Assembly (NCBI GenBank): GCA_945830395.1
Contig: CALZYE010000002.1
Span: 62,001-126,000, forward strand
Reading direction: 5' to 3'
DNA from: an uncultured Clostridia bacterium
Lineage (GTDB): Bacteria > Bacillota > Clostridia > Peptostreptococcales > Anaerovoracaceae
Length of the DNA stretch: 64,000 nt
Made by a program: the position numbers and the translations under genes. Of this stretch, positions 1 through 9,242 are shown piece after piece (the stretch's first letter is position 1; each line of letters opens with the position of its first letter). The notes below the pieces were generated by a model. That model was not told where the DNA came from. It did not search any database and worked only from the letters and a program-made list of their open reading frames with translations.

Positions 1-728
1 CCTGCCATTTCAACAAGATTTCCGACATAAGATTTGTCTGTTGCGACTACATAAGACCCCGGCAAACCCATAAGAATCAAAATCCTCGGTTTCTTTTTGC
101 CTTTCACTTTTTTTATGGCAGACATATATGAGTCCGCATATTTTTCTATCAGCTCTTCCGCCTGTTTTTCCTTTCCGAAAATAATTCCCAGCTCATATAT
201 AGACTTGTAGAGTCCCTGAACGCTGTCAAGATTAAGGAATGCCCATTGAGTTCTTATGGCTTCGTACTTCGGCTGAAGATCCGCCTGCAAACTCCTCGGA
301 CTCAAAATCCAATCCGGCATGGCGGATGCAACCTTTTCCATATCCGGCGCCATGGGAGTACCTATAACTTTCGTACCTTTATACCTCTTGGGCATCCTGC
401 TCACAGTAGAGCTGCATATACCTACCAGTTCCAAGTCAAGTCTGCTGCAAATGTCTGCAACAGAAGGAGATGTTGCAATAATCCTCACTCCGCCGCCTTT
501 AAGGCCTACCATATGCCGAGCTTTTCTCACAGCTTCTTCTTCCCTTGAATTCATCAAAGTTACAGACTTTTTTATTTCCTTCTTATACTCATCATCACTT
601 ATGTTTTTTGAAGAAACGGATGAGCCGCAGGAATCTGTCTGTATACTTTCCGCCATTAAAACACACAGAAAAATTATTGCCGCAAATACCATTATTCTGT
701 TGAAATCATTCCTTATAATCTTTTTCAC
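1..728 (-). CDS. Haem ABC transporter substrate-binding protein (IsdE/HtsA-like), C-terminus beyond window
   Basis: Reading from a GTG at 728 gives 242 codons without a stop up to the window edge, so the C-terminus is missing. The N-terminus has a Lys/Arg start and a hydrophobic stretch ending near TDSCGSS, a possible but non-canonical lipobox, so a membrane-tethered lipoprotein is likely. The rest resembles a cluster-8 (BtuF/IsdE type) binding protein; the segment GTPMAPDMEKVASAMPDWIL is typical of IsdE/HtsA haem receptors. The start overlaps the Shp-like gene by 23 bp, which suggests translational coupling. As third gene after NEAT and Shp proteins it probably accepts haem from them and passes it to a permease/ATPase encoded beyond the window. 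A corrinoid or siderophore ligand cannot be excluded. Confidence 0.8.
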   Translation of the reverse strand, partial: MKKIIRNDFNRIMVFAAIIFLCVLMAESIQTDSCGSSVSSKNISDDEYKKEIKKSVTLMNSREEEAVRKARHMVGLKGGGVRIIATSPSVADICSRLDLELVGICSSTVSRMPKRYKGTKVIGTPMAPDMEKVASAMPDWILSPRSLQADLQPKYEAIRTQWAFLNLDSVQGLYKSIYELGIIFGKEKQAEELIEKYADSYMSAIKKVKGKKKPRILILMGLPGSYVVATDKSYVGNLVEMA

Positions 729-1662
729 CCATCTGCACCTCGTACATATATTCGTCATCGGGATATGTTCTGAATAAGTCCCTTATCCAATCCTTCATTA
801 AATACAGAAGCGCTGCGGCGATTAACATCAGCACAGTACCTCCTACGACTATAGAAACCGTATTAATTACAATCTGTCTCAGCATAGTATTATCAGCCTT
901 GTCATCCTTTTGTTTTTGGGCTGTGGAAAGACTCAATCCGTCTTCGGAACCTCCGCGATTTTCATCGGCTTTCGATGTGTCCTGTGTTCCATCTTGAAAA
1001 CCGGATTTTTCGGACTCACCGCTTGTACTTTTATCCCGGGATTTCTCCGTGCCGGTCTCCTTAGTAACCACAGCAGGTTTTATATCTGTAGCATTTCCCC
1101 CGGAAAAACCGTCTGCATATATGAAGAACACCACATTTCTTCCCATGGGATTTACATACATTTCACCTCTTATTATGTCATCCTTTGATGACAGTTTTAT
1201 ACATACATCGCTTGTGGTTCCGTTGCTGTCACGACCCTTCGCCGTTATTCCCGCCTCCGTGCTTCTCCATCCCGACTGCCCTCTGCCCTGTATCTTAAAG
1301 GAGTGACCTGATGTGTGGTCCATAAGTTTCAGCCTTATATTCAAGTAAACCTCGCCCTTTGATGTGATTTCAACCAGACCTTTTTTCCCCAAGGCGCTGT
1401 TTACCATACCCTGACCTGTGGCGTATGAGGCTGAGCCTCCTGAATCTTCAACTCTGCCGGTTACAGGATTCTTGTAGCTTGGATGGACATTGCAGGTATA
1501 AAGACTTCCTCCCTCGCCATATGCAATTTCCGCACCGAAAAATATCATCACAAGCAGAACCGGCAAAAATAGCAGTTTTGTATATAACAATACTTTTTGT
1601 ACAGTATCTTGCGGCATGTATATATCTATTTCTCTTTGATACACTTTCTTCATCTCTTTCAT
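706..1662 (-). CDS. Shp-like cell-surface haem-binding protein
   Basis: 318 residues: a hydrophobic export segment (about 26-48), a conserved extracellular domain (about 52-195) with YTCNVHPSYKNPVTG, ASYATGQGMV, NGTTSDVCI and MYVNPMGR, a low-complexity Ser/Glu/Lys linker, and a C-terminal membrane helix (about 262-290) with a charged tail. These blocks match the haem-binding Shp domain known from Streptococcus, where Shp takes haem from Shr and gives it to the ABC receptor HtsA. The start ATG overlaps the stop of the upstream NEAT gene by 4 bp, and the downstream gene is the receptor, the same order as shr-shp-hts. No strong SD is visible, so coupling to the NEAT gene is likely. Anchoring by the C-terminal helix is inferred. 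Confidence 0.82.
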   Translation of the reverse strand: MKEMKKVYQREIDIYMPQDTVQKVLLYTKLLFLPVLLVMIFFGAEIAYGEGGSLYTCNVHPSYKNPVTGRVEDSGGSASYATGQGMVNSALGKKGLVEITSKGEVYLNIRLKLMDHTSGHSFKIQGRGQSGWRSTEAGITAKGRDSNGTTSDVCIKLSSKDDIIRGEMYVNPMGRNVVFFIYADGFSGGNATDIKPAVVTKETGTEKSRDKSTSGESEKSGFQDGTQDTSKADENRGGSEDGLSLSTAQKQKDDKADNTMLRQIVINTVSIVVGGTVLMLIAAALLYLMKDWIRDLFRTYPDDEYMYEVQMGEKDYKE

Positions 1663-3281
1663 ATTTTTAGTAAGTCAAAAATTCTTTTGCGCTTTTTATA
1701 TGTAGGAATCGCTCCTGCAAACACTGCAAGCGTAGTAAGTCCCGGGAAAACATGTTTTTTCAGAGGCGGTTCTTTCTTGCTTTCTTCTCCGGTTTCTCCT
1801 CTTTCCTCATCATCCCGGCTGTCTCCTAAAGCAGAATTTGCGAAAGTCTTCCGATCACCTGACTTTAGCTTTGCAGACCTACTCTTTTTGAACATTCCAA
1901 GACCTGCTCCACCTGTCTTTCCTGCTGCCGTTTTCCCTTCCGTTTTATTATCCTCTTCGGTGAACTTTGGCGAATCTTCCTTTGTTGCTGTAACGCTGTT
2001 CAAATCCATTTTCAGGTACAGCTGCTGAGTTCCCGTTCCCTGCGCTATACTCTCCATAATCGGTACAAAAACCTGCAGCGGCAAATATCCGTCCTTTCTG
2101 CCTCTCTTTATGACCGGAAACACCACTTCCCTCGGATAATCCGTTCCGTAACTGTCGCTTACTCTTTTCCCGCCTGCCTTATGGTATTGCAGAATTTTCA
2201 CGGGGTTTAACGAACCCTTGGGAATTTGCGATGAACCTGTCTTATAGTCATTTCCGAAGTACCTGATGCTCTTAAGGTATCCGCTTTGTCCGTTCATATT
2301 GAGACCCTTCATTCTCAAATGCAGATAATACTTACCCTTCTTGACCCTAAGCTTAATAGTATGGTTAATCGCCTTGTCCGCCATGGAAAGACTCCTTCTG
2401 TCAGTCTTTAGCATCTTTCCTTTCACTGCATACACACCGTCACTTAGGGATTTCATATTAAGTTTCTTTTTCTTGTGCGCTCTTTGTCCCTTATCTCTGC
2501 TTTTATCTTTCGGCTTTCCTTTATTGTCTTTGTCAGGCTTCTTTTTGTCGCCCGGCTTATCGGAAAGCCGTCCCACATCTTTCGGATTATTGCTCAGGCT
2601 ATGCTTTTCCTTTAGCGATGACCAGTCCAAAACAAGTCTCGCATACCGGCTTCCTCCGCCTGCATTCAGCGCTTCCATCAAAGGAACATACATGCAAACC
2701 CAGTATACATCTCTGCCTTTTACATGTCCTTTACCTTCGGGATTCGGCGTCGCGGCAGGCTGCGGCGCTTCCACAGGCATACTGCAATAATGAGGATAAA
2801 GCTTTCCCCTCATAAGCTTATCAATTCCTTTTTTTCTGTCGTTATAAATATCATATACATCGTGGAAGGATTCCACACTTACATCCTGCCCTGCGGCATT
2901 GGCTGCCGGAGGGTTTGCGCCGTAATATCCCGGAAAATATTTAAGGCCGCCTAAATATCCCTTTAGGGCGTTTTTCTTACCGGTTTTCGGTGTTATCGCC
3001 TTAAGCTCCATCCTCAAAGTCCATCTGCCGTTTTCTTCAATAAGTTCAAGGGGTTTTCCTATGCCTGCGTTACCCATAGAAACCTGCGCCTCTGAGGCAT
3101 TGCGAAGTTCTCCGTTAATCTCATATACCCTTGCCTTTGCAAATCGGGTTTCTTCACCGGCATGGCTGCAGCCTGCATCAGTCGAAAATACATGCAGTGC
3201 AGAAGCAACCAAAAGAAAGGATAATATAAAAACTATCCTCTTGTTCTTCTTAATATACAAGACTTTCTTCTCCTCTCTCAT
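1659..3281 (-). CDS. NEAT-domain haem uptake surface protein
   Basis: 540 residues with an N-terminal signal segment (about 9-36) and two NEAT-like beta-sandwich domains at roughly 48-225 and 275-435. Each contains the YxGGLKYFP or YLKSIRYFG type strand, and each ends with a VPLMEAL or VPIMESI segment. The domains are separated by a Lys/Asp-rich linker. A second charged linker leads to a hydrophobic tail followed by KKRKR, likely a membrane anchor; no LPXTG motif is present. NEAT domains bind haem or take it from haemoproteins, so this is the probable outermost receptor of the operon. The ATG at 3281 has a poor SD. A TTG at 3260 lies 9 bases after AGGAG and directly before the signal peptide, so it may be the true start. 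Confidence 0.82.
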   Translation of the reverse strand: MREEKKVLYIKKNKRIVFILSFLLVASALHVFSTDAGCSHAGEETRFAKARVYEINGELRNASEAQVSMGNAGIGKPLELIEENGRWTLRMELKAITPKTGKKNALKGYLGGLKYFPGYYGANPPAANAAGQDVSVESFHDVYDIYNDRKKGIDKLMRGKLYPHYCSMPVEAPQPAATPNPEGKGHVKGRDVYWVCMYVPLMEALNAGGGSRYARLVLDWSSLKEKHSLSNNPKDVGRLSDKPGDKKKPDKDNKGKPKDKSRDKGQRAHKKKKLNMKSLSDGVYAVKGKMLKTDRRSLSMADKAINHTIKLRVKKGKYYLHLRMKGLNMNGQSGYLKSIRYFGNDYKTGSSQIPKGSLNPVKILQYHKAGGKRVSDSYGTDYPREVVFPVIKRGRKDGYLPLQVFVPIMESIAQGTGTQQLYLKMDLNSVTATKEDSPKFTEEDNKTEGKTAAGKTGGAGLGMFKKSRSAKLKSGDRKTFANSALGDSRDDEERGETGEESKKEPPLKKHVFPGLTTLAVFAGAIPTYKKRKRIFDLLKI

Positions 3282-3422
3282 TTCTATCGTACTAACCTGT
3301 TATCTCATATTCTTTATATCTTTCTCTAAATTACGACTTTCTCCTCATCCCTGCCTTACCCTCTCATTGAAATCATGTAAAGCCATTGAGTTAGAGGTAT
3401 CTACCTAAAGAGATTTTATCGC

Positions 3423-3486
3423 AAAAAAAAATGCCTGTAAAGGCTTTTTATAATACTTTGTGCTTCAAAGCACTGTTTTGCAGGCA
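3423..3486 (-). terminator. Nested hairpin with 9-T tract upstream of the haem operon
   Basis: On the minus strand TGCCTG (3486-3481) pairs with CAGGCA (3437-3432), which is followed by nine T. A second hairpin, GTGCTT/AAGCAC, sits in the loop (3460-3473). It could be a backup terminator for dnaJ or a leader attenuator for the NEAT gene 140 bases downstream. No known riboswitch core was recognised. The remainder of the 400-bp gap between dnaJ and the NEAT gene shows nothing else I can name. Confidence 0.5.
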
Positions 3487-3640
3487 AAAAATACTCTGTT
3501 TTTCAACGGTTCACGATGAATACAGTTTAAACTTCACACAGTTTTAGTTCCAATAAACATATCTTCACAGTGTATGAAGTGTGAAATAAAAAATTTAAGA
3601 GCCGCAATTTTTTTCTTGTCAGCCGTCATTTATTACAGAA

Positions 3641-3671
3641 CCTAAAAAATGCCACCTCCTTCAAGAGGTGA
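3641..3671 (-). terminator. Intrinsic terminator after dnaJ
   Basis: On the minus strand the stem CACCTC/GAGGTG (plus positions 3653-3658 and 3665-3670, six-base loop) is followed by GCATTTTTT, 11 bases after the dnaJ stop. It closes the hrcA-grpE-dnaK-dnaJ operon. Confidence 0.8.
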
Positions 3672-3681
3672 CACTCTAATT

Positions 3682-4830
3682 TCATGAAAATAAATCTTTG
3701 ATTTTCTGTGTAAAGCTTGTTTTTTTTGCATAGCACTCGTGATCCAAAATTTCTCCAAGCTCCTGAACCCTCTGTTTCTGCTCACTGTTTAGCTTTGTCG
3801 GAACCTCAAGAAGAACTTTAACATAAAGATCTCCCATCCTTCCGTTTCTAACATTTCTGACACCTTTGCCTCTCAGACGGAAAACCGTATTAGGCTGCGT
3901 TCCCGCAGGCACTTTGTAAGAAACTTTTTCTGACAAAGTAGGTACCACTATTTCGTCTCCCAAGGCCGCCTGAGAAAAACTTATCGGAATGTCTATGAAT
4001 AAGTCGTCTCTGTCCCTCTTAAACAAATCATGAGGTTTTACGGACAGAACTACATAGAAGTCTCCGTTAGGTCCGCCGTTTTCACCGGGCTCTCCCTGTC
4101 CTCGAATCGGAATTACCGTGTCGTTATCCACTCCCGCCGGAATATCCACCTTGATTTCAATAGTCCTTCTAACCTTACCTGTACCGTGGCAATCAGGACA
4201 AGGCTTGTCGATAATTTTTCCGCTGCCTCCGCAATCGGGACAAGGCGCGGAACTTTGAAATCTGCCGAAAGGAGTATTTTGAACGGTATGAACCTGTCCG
4301 CTGCCTCCGCACTTTGGACATGTTCTCTTCTCGCTGCCCGGAGCATTTCCCTCTCCGTTACAAGTGCTGCAGCGAACATACTTCGTTATCTTTAAAGTTT
4401 TCTTTGTTCCGAAAGCCGCCTCTTCAAATGTAATGGTGAGGTTCTTCTGAAGATCCCTGCCCTTTCGAGGTGCATTTCTGCTCGAACCTCCGCCGAAACC
4501 GCCGAAGCCGCCTCCAAACATATCCCCGAAAGCGCTGAAAATATCTTCAAATCCACCTCCGCCGAAACCGCCGAAGCCGCCTTCTCCAAAGCCTGCATTC
4601 GGATCTACGCCGGCATGACCGAACCTGTCGTACTTATCCTTCTTCTCCGGATCTGATAAAATGCCGTAAGCCTCATTTATTTCCTTGAACTTTTCTTCTG
4701 CTTTTTTATCTCCGGGATTTTTATCAGGATGATATTTCAAAGCCATCTTTCTAAATGCTTTTTTTATATCAGAATCACTTGCACCTTTTTGAAGCCCAAG
4801 CACCTCATAATAATCTCTTTTATCTGCCAT
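3682..4830 (-). CDS. dnaJ: Chaperone protein DnaJ
   Basis: 382 residues, normal for type I DnaJ. The order is a J domain (about 1-70, with the HPD motif in [10 protein letters not shown]), a Gly/Phe-rich region, a zinc domain with four CxxCxGxG repeats ([32 protein letters not shown]) and the C-terminal substrate-binding domain. It stimulates DnaK ATPase and delivers unfolded proteins. The ATG at 4830 is chosen because [12 protein letters not shown] is the family N-terminus and AGGTGAG precedes it; an upstream in-frame ATG at 4872 would add 14 unconserved residues. Last gene of the CIRCE-controlled operon, 156 bp after dnaK, with its own terminator. Confidence 0.97.
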   Translation of the reverse strand: MADKRDYYEVLGLQKGASDSDIKKAFRKMALKYHPDKNPGDKKAEEKFKEINEAYGILSDPEKKDKYDRFGHAGVDPNAGFGEGGFGGFGGGGFEDIFSAFGDMFGGGFGGFGGGSSRNAPRKGRDLQKNLTITFEEAAFGTKKTLKITKYVRCSTCNGEGNAPGSEKRTCPKCGGSGQVHTVQNTPFGRFQSSAPCPDCGGSGKIIDKPCPDCHGTGKVRRTIEIKVDIPAGVDNDTVIPIRGQGEPGENGGPNGDFYVVLSVKPHDLFKRDRDDLFIDIPISFSQAALGDEIVVPTLSEKVSYKVPAGTQPNTVFRLRGKGVRNVRNGRMGDLYVKVLLEVPTKLNSEQKQRVQELGEILDHECYAKKTSFTQKIKDLFS

Positions 4831-4935
4831 TATCTCACCTATCCAGTTAATCACAGGCTCAGACAAACCCAAGATACCGAAATGACAATTGCAAGCTTAT
4901 GAAAGCAGCTGCCAAAAGTATCTTAAATCTGCTTA

Positions 4936-4958
4936 GGCGACGAGAAATCCTCGTCGCC
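4936..4958 (-). other. Strong hairpin between dnaK and dnaJ
   Basis: A perfect 9-bp stem GGCGACGAG/CTCGTCGCC with a 5-base loop lies 29 bp beyond the dnaK stop. There is no T tract after it on the minus strand, so it is more likely an mRNA processing or stability element that lowers dnaJ relative to dnaK than a full terminator. That role is inferred. Confidence 0.6.
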
Positions 4959-4986
4959 ATGAGCCGGGTTATTTGAAAATTTACTG

Positions 4987-6858
4987 CTATTTCTTCTCGT
5001 CGTCTACAACTTCAAAGTCCGCGTCAACAACATTGTCTCCGGAAGCTGCCGTATCTTCTTTATTTGATCCGGAAGCTTCTGCTCCTCCCATGCCTGCCAT
5101 ATCAGGACCTGCTCCTGCCGCGCCCTGCTGCTGATACAGCTTTTCAGCAATCTTGTGGAATTTCTCCGTAAGAGCATCCGTCTTAGCCTTAATGTCTTCT
5201 GTATCGTTTGCTTCAAGAGCTTTCTTCAGTTCTTCCTTAGCATCCTCAACATCTTTCTTTTCAGCCTCGTCTATCTTTCCTTCCAGCTCCTTAAGAGATT
5301 TTTCCGTTTCATAAACCAAGGTTTCCGCCTTGTTCCTGTCTTCCACTTCCTGCTTTCTCTTAGCGTCTTCAGCTGCGTACTCCTCGGCCTCCTTAATCTT
5401 CCGATTAATTTCCTCCTCTGAAAGAGATGTGGAAGATGTGATGGTGATTTTCTGCTCCTTGCCGGTTCCCATGTCCTTCGCACTTACATTCACAATACCG
5501 TTGGCGTCGATGTCGAAGGTAACTTCAATCTGAGGGATTCCGCGAGGAGCAGGGGCAATTCCGGAAAGCTGAAATCTTCCCAAAGTGATGTTTCCCGATG
5601 CCATTTCTCTCTCGCCCTGCATTACATGTATGTCAACTGCTGTCTGGTTGTCCGCAGCCGTTGAGAATATCTGACTCTTCTTTGTCGGAATCGTCGTGTT
5701 TCTTTCTATAAGCTTAGTTGCAACTCCCCCCATTGTCTCTATGGATAATGAAAGAGGTGTAACATCCAAAAGAAGCACATCGTTAACTTCTCCTGTCAGA
5801 ACTCCTGCCTGAATTGCCGCACCTATTGCAACGCATTCGTCAGGGTTGATTCCCTTAAAAGGCTCTTTTCCCGTAATTTTTTTAACTGCTTCCTGTACTG
5901 CGATACCCCTTGTGGATCCGCCCACCAGAATTACCTTGTCAATATCAGAATTTGTAACGCCTGCGTCTGCCATGGCCTTTTTTATCGGTTCCACCGTTCT
6001 TTCCACAAGGTCAGAAGTGAGTTGATCGTATTTAGCTCTTGAAATAGTCATATCCAAGTGAAGAGGACCTGCCTCTGAAACCGTGATAAACGGCAAATTT
6101 ACATTTGTAGTCTGAGCGCTTGAAAGTTCCTTCTTAGCCTTCTCTGCCGCCTCTTTCAGTCTTTGGAGCGCCATCTTGTCATTTCTCAAATCAATTCCGT
6201 TTTCCTTGGCAAAGCTGTCTGCCATAAAATTCATCAGGGCATTATCAAAGTCGTCTCCGCCAAGGTGTGTGTCGCCGTTTGTGGCAAGCACCTCAAATAC
6301 TCCGTCTCCGAGTTCCAGAATGGACACATCAAATGTACCTCCGCCCAAGTCGTAAACTAAGATTTTGTGAGAGCCTTCTTCCTTGTCAAGACCGTAAGAA
6401 AGCGCCGCTGCCGTAGGTTCATTGATAATTCTCTTTACATCAAGTCCTGCAATCTTGCCGGCATCCTTGGTTGCCTGTTTCTGAGAATCTGAGAAGTAAG
6501 CAGGCACCGTAATTACAGCCTCTGTTACCTTCTCTCCAAGATAAGCTTCAGCATCAGCCTTAAGCTTTGACAGTGTCATTGCGGAAATATCCTGTGGAGT
6601 ATATGTCTTTCCGTCGATTTCCACCGTAAAGTCTTCTCCCATATGCCTTTTTATCGATGTTATTGTTCTGTCAGGGTTTGTAACTGCCTGGCGCTTAGCC
6701 GTTTCCCCCACAAGTCTCTCGCCGTTCTTTGCAAAACCTACGATAGAAGGGGTAGTTCTGTTTCCCTCTGCATTTGTGATAACTGTAGGCTCTCCGCCCT
6801 CTAACACTGCAACGCAGCTGTTTGTTGTTCCTAAATCAATTCCTATTACTTTAGCCAT
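4987..6858 (-). CDS. dnaK: Chaperone protein DnaK (Hsp70)
   Basis: 623 residues. The nucleotide-binding domain carries the phosphate-1 motif [14 protein letters not shown] at the N-terminus, the phosphate-2 block [14 protein letters not shown] and the adenosine motif [13 protein letters not shown]. The substrate-binding domain and helical lid follow, ending in a Gly/Ala-rich tail and the acidic [17 protein letters not shown]-dependent folding chaperone working with GrpE and DnaJ in the cytoplasm. It starts 2 bp from the grpE stop, within the hrcA operon, and should be induced when HrcA leaves CIRCE. The length and the Gram-positive type of phosphate-binding region are normal. Confidence 0.98.
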   Translation of the reverse strand: MAKVIGIDLGTTNSCVAVLEGGEPTVITNAEGNRTTPSIVGFAKNGERLVGETAKRQAVTNPDRTITSIKRHMGEDFTVEIDGKTYTPQDISAMTLSKLKADAEAYLGEKVTEAVITVPAYFSDSQKQATKDAGKIAGLDVKRIINEPTAAALSYGLDKEEGSHKILVYDLGGGTFDVSILELGDGVFEVLATNGDTHLGGDDFDNALMNFMADSFAKENGIDLRNDKMALQRLKEAAEKAKKELSSAQTTNVNLPFITVSEAGPLHLDMTISRAKYDQLTSDLVERTVEPIKKAMADAGVTNSDIDKVILVGGSTRGIAVQEAVKKITGKEPFKGINPDECVAIGAAIQAGVLTGEVNDVLLLDVTPLSLSIETMGGVATKLIERNTTIPTKKSQIFSTAADNQTAVDIHVMQGEREMASGNITLGRFQLSGIAPAPRGIPQIEVTFDIDANGIVNVSAKDMGTGKEQKITITSSTSLSEEEINRKIKEAEEYAAEDAKRKQEVEDRNKAETLVYETEKSLKELEGKIDEAEKKDVEDAKEELKKALEANDTEDIKAKTDALTEKFHKIAEKLYQQQGAAGAGPDMAGMGGAEASGSNKEDTAASGDNVVDADFEVVDDEKK

Positions 6859-6859
6859 T

Positions 6860-7522
6860 TTATATATCCTCCCTATTTACCTTAACCATTGATGGTCTGA
6901 TTACTTTACCGTTTAATATATATCCTTTTTGCAAAACCGCCGTAACCTTGCCGCTTTCAAAATCCGGATTTTCTTCCATCATCACCGCATTATGGAAATT
7001 CGGGTCAAAATCTTCTCCTATAGTCTTAATTTCCTCAATTCCCGATTTGCCCAAAACTTCTGTCAACTGTTTGAGAATAAGTTCCATTCCCTCTGCGTAA
7101 GCCTTATCCGTACTTTCATGTTCTAAAGCCCTCTCGAAGTTATCAATAACTTCCAGAATACCTAAGGCAAGCCTCTCATTTGCATAAGCGTAAATATCCC
7201 GCTTTTCTTTTTCGGCTCTCCGCTTGAAATTCTGAAAATCAGCCATTAGCCGCATATACTTGGCATCTGAAGATTCTTCAGATTCTTCCTTTTCTTCGTC
7301 TGAATTTGCCGCTTCCCTGTCGCTTTCCGGTTCGTCTGCTGTCTTTTTATCAGACTCCGAAATATCTTCCCTGTCCTTTTCTTCGTAGTCCTTTTCTTCT
7401 TTTTCTTTCTTACTTTCGCAGGTGTTTTTTGTCTCCGCCGCTTCATCATTTTTCCGGTTTTCGCATGTGCAGTTTCCACCACAGCTGCACTGATCTTTTT
7501 CGTTAATGTTATTATCCGCCAT
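6860..7522 (-). CDS. grpE: Nucleotide exchange factor GrpE
   Basis: 220 residues. The C-terminal part (about 85-220) is a normal GrpE, with the helix around [19 protein letters not shown] and the terminal block [12 protein letters not shown]. It releases ADP from DnaK. The N-terminal extension is very acidic and begins with an unusual cysteine cluster, CSCGGNCTC, at about residues 12-20, plus two later Cys. The gene overlaps the end of hrcA by 11 bp and precedes dnaK by 2 bp. GrpE N-terminal tails vary in length, but a Cys-rich start is not typical; metal or redox binding there is only a guess. Confidence 0.95.
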   Translation of the reverse strand: MADNNINEKDQCSCGGNCTCENRKNDEAAETKNTCESKKEKEEKDYEEKDREDISESDKKTADEPESDREAANSDEEKEESEESSDAKYMRLMADFQNFKRRAEKEKRDIYAYANERLALGILEVIDNFERALEHESTDKAYAEGMELILKQLTEVLGKSGIEEIKTIGEDFDPNFHNAVMMEENPDFESGKVTAVLQKGYILNGKVIRPSMVKVNREDI

Positions 7523-8564
7523 TATCCTCTTCCTCGCCGTTTTCTAATCTGAAGGTTTCATTCAGATTCTGAGTCAAATACTCAACTATAGATGTAACTT
7601 CTCCATACTTCATTCTCGTGGGACCGATTACACCGATTTTTCCTATCAGCTGTCCGTCCACACTGTATGTGGCTGTGATTACGGAGCAATCATCCATGGA
7701 ATCGTCCGCATTCTCATCACCTATGGTAACTGTCACGCCATCATCTCTGTTCATTAATTTCCTTGCAAGTTCTTCTTTCTTATCGAACAGCGATATGAAG
7801 TTCCTTGCTCTGTTAATATCCGTATACTCCGGAATATCAAATATATTGGAAAGTCCGTCCATATAGAGGTTGACATTCAGCATATCTGAAAGAGTACGCA
7901 TGAAGTTCGGCATTATATTTCCTGCCAAATTGCTCATTGCCTCTATGTCCGTATTGAAATCTGCGATAATATCACCCCTCAAAACCTCGGTGATCTTTCT
8001 TCCCTTATAGTTATATGTAATGTCCTTTGATAAGATATTCAGAGCCTCTTCCGTATATGGAACCTTAATCTTAAGCGCCGTATTGGAAATTTTTCCGCTT
8101 TCTGCCACTATCATCAGCACCACCGTGCGTTCATCCACCGGCAAAAGATTTACAAATTTCAGTCTGTCTTCAGCCTTTGTAGGTGTTACAACAAAGGATG
8201 CGAGATTAGTTATTTCCGATAAAAGCTCTGCCGCTCTCCTTATGGTCTTATCAAATTCTTCAACATCGGCTCTGAGCGTCTCCTTTATGGTTTTCTTCGC
8301 CTCCGGCGAAACCTCAACCTTCTCCATCAGATTATTTACATATAGTCTGTATGCCTTGTCTGAGGGAACTCTTCCTGCTGAAGTATGAGGATGGGTCAAG
8401 TATCCCATCTCCTCAAGATCGCTCATCTCGTTTCTTATGGTCGCAGGACTTATCGCCATGTCAAATCTCTTGGAAAGAGTTCTCGAACCGACAGGTTCAG
8501 CCGTGCGAACATAATCGCTTATTATGGCTTGCAAAATTTTCAATTTTCTATCTGTCAGGTTCAT
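7512..8564 (-). CDS. hrcA: Heat-inducible transcription repressor HrcA
   Basis: 350 residues from the ATG at 8564, which follows AAGGAG. The N-terminal winged helix includes RKLKILQAIISDYVRTAEPV and the recognition region ISPATIRNEMSDLEEMGYL; the central and C-terminal dimer and inserted domains follow, with VIGPTRMKYGEV near the end. HrcA binds CIRCE and represses dnaK and groE operons, and its folding is helped by GroEL. It is the first gene of its operon, directly behind a perfect CIRCE, so it is autoregulated. An in-frame start at 8585 lies inside CIRCE and is rejected. Confidence 0.97.
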   Translation of the reverse strand: MNLTDRKLKILQAIISDYVRTAEPVGSRTLSKRFDMAISPATIRNEMSDLEEMGYLTHPHTSAGRVPSDKAYRLYVNNLMEKVEVSPEAKKTIKETLRADVEEFDKTIRRAAELLSEITNLASFVVTPTKAEDRLKFVNLLPVDERTVVLMIVAESGKISNTALKIKVPYTEEALNILSKDITYNYKGRKITEVLRGDIIADFNTDIEAMSNLAGNIMPNFMRTLSDMLNVNLYMDGLSNIFDIPEYTDINRARNFISLFDKKEELARKLMNRDDGVTVTIGDENADDSMDDCSVITATYSVDGQLIGKIGVIGPTRMKYGEVTSIVEYLTQNLNETFRLENGEEEDNGG

Positions 8565-8578
8565 AATTCTTCTCCTTG

Positions 8579-8605
8579 TTAGCACTCATTTCGCTTGAGT
8601 GCTAA
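8579..8605. promoter_or_regulatory. CIRCE operator of the hrcA operon
   Basis: Perfect TTAGCACTC-N9-GAGTGCTAA (arms 8579-8587 and 8597-8605), 14 bp before the hrcA start. It is the HrcA binding site. Confidence 0.97.
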
Positions 8606-8616
8606 TCACTATGTAT

Positions 8617-8645
8617 AATGTACTACTACTTAGGATTAATGTCAA
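8617..8645 (-). promoter_or_regulatory. SigA-type promoter of the hrcA operon
   Basis: On the minus strand TTGACA (plus 8640-8645) is followed after 17 bp by TACATT (8617-8622), upstream of CIRCE. An alternative -10, TTATAC, overlaps it with a longer spacer. The groE promoter has the same arrangement. Confidence 0.65.
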
Positions 8646-8725
8646 CTCATATTTCTAATTTTCATCAAAACAACATAAACTTTATATATTCCGTTTTACC
8701 TCAATCCGTCAGTCCGAGGGATTCT

Positions 8726-9181
8726 TTATTTTCTCAAGTCAAGGAGAAGCTCCGATACCTGTTTTTTTCTGAGGGGATCGAAAAACTCAGGGCAAATCTC
8801 AGAAACCGGTTTCAGCACAAACTCTCTGTTGTGAAGATCCGGATGGGGAACCTTCAGCCTCTCTGTCTTTATAATTTTGTCTCCATAATAGATTATGTCC
8901 AGATCCAATGTCCTCGGTCCCCAATGTATCGTGCGCACTCTGCCCAGTTCAGACTCGATCTCAAGCAGGGTATCGAGAAGTTCTTCGGGCTGAAGCTTCG
9001 TCTCCACGGAAATCGCCATGTTCAGAAAATCTCCCTGTTCAGTGTAGCCATAGGCCTTTGTTTCCAAAATCTTTGATTCACCTGTAATCTTTCCGACCCT
9101 TAGGGAAATCTGCTTCTTGGCCTTATTTAGGTAGTCCAATCTGTCTCCCATGTTGGAGCCGAGGGCTATAATGCTGCGCAT
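8726..9181 (-). CDS. folK: 2-amino-4-hydroxy-6-hydroxymethyldihydropteridine pyrophosphokinase
   Basis: 151 residues, the normal HPPK length. Conserved blocks are ALGSNMGDRLDYL at the N-terminus, the central segment GPRTLDLDIIYYGD with the two Mg-binding aspartates, and VPHPDLHNREFVLKP. It transfers pyrophosphate from ATP to 6-hydroxymethyl-dihydropterin, making the substrate of FolP. It is last in the PTPS-folE2-folP-folK operon, 61 bp after folP. No folB is fused to it, unlike in some Firmicutes. Confidence 0.96.
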   Translation of the reverse strand: MRSIIALGSNMGDRLDYLNKAKKQISLRVGKITGESKILETKAYGYTEQGDFLNMAISVETKLQPEELLDTLLEIESELGRVRTIHWGPRTLDLDIIYYGDKIIKTERLKVPHPDLHNREFVLKPVSEICPEFFDPLRKKQVSELLLDLRK

Positions 9182-9242
9182 CCGCTTCCTCCATCTGTTT
9201 TCTGCAATATATGCTTCTGTAATATTCCGAATTTCAAACTGA

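Noticed and set aside
3395-3406. AGGTA-TC-TACCT inverted repeat as possible Fur box of the haem operon
   Set aside because: Too short and unlike the GATAATGAT-type repeats of Fur boxes; no better site was found by eye.
4030-4395. Plus-strand open frame of 121 codons opposite dnaJ
   Set aside because: It mirrors the conserved dnaJ sequence on the other strand, has no SD and no family resemblance; the same holds for most long plus-strand frames across the minus-strand genes.
4936-4958. Hairpin between dnaK and dnaJ as intrinsic terminator
   Set aside because: No T tract follows on the minus strand; kept only as a likely mRNA stability or processing element.
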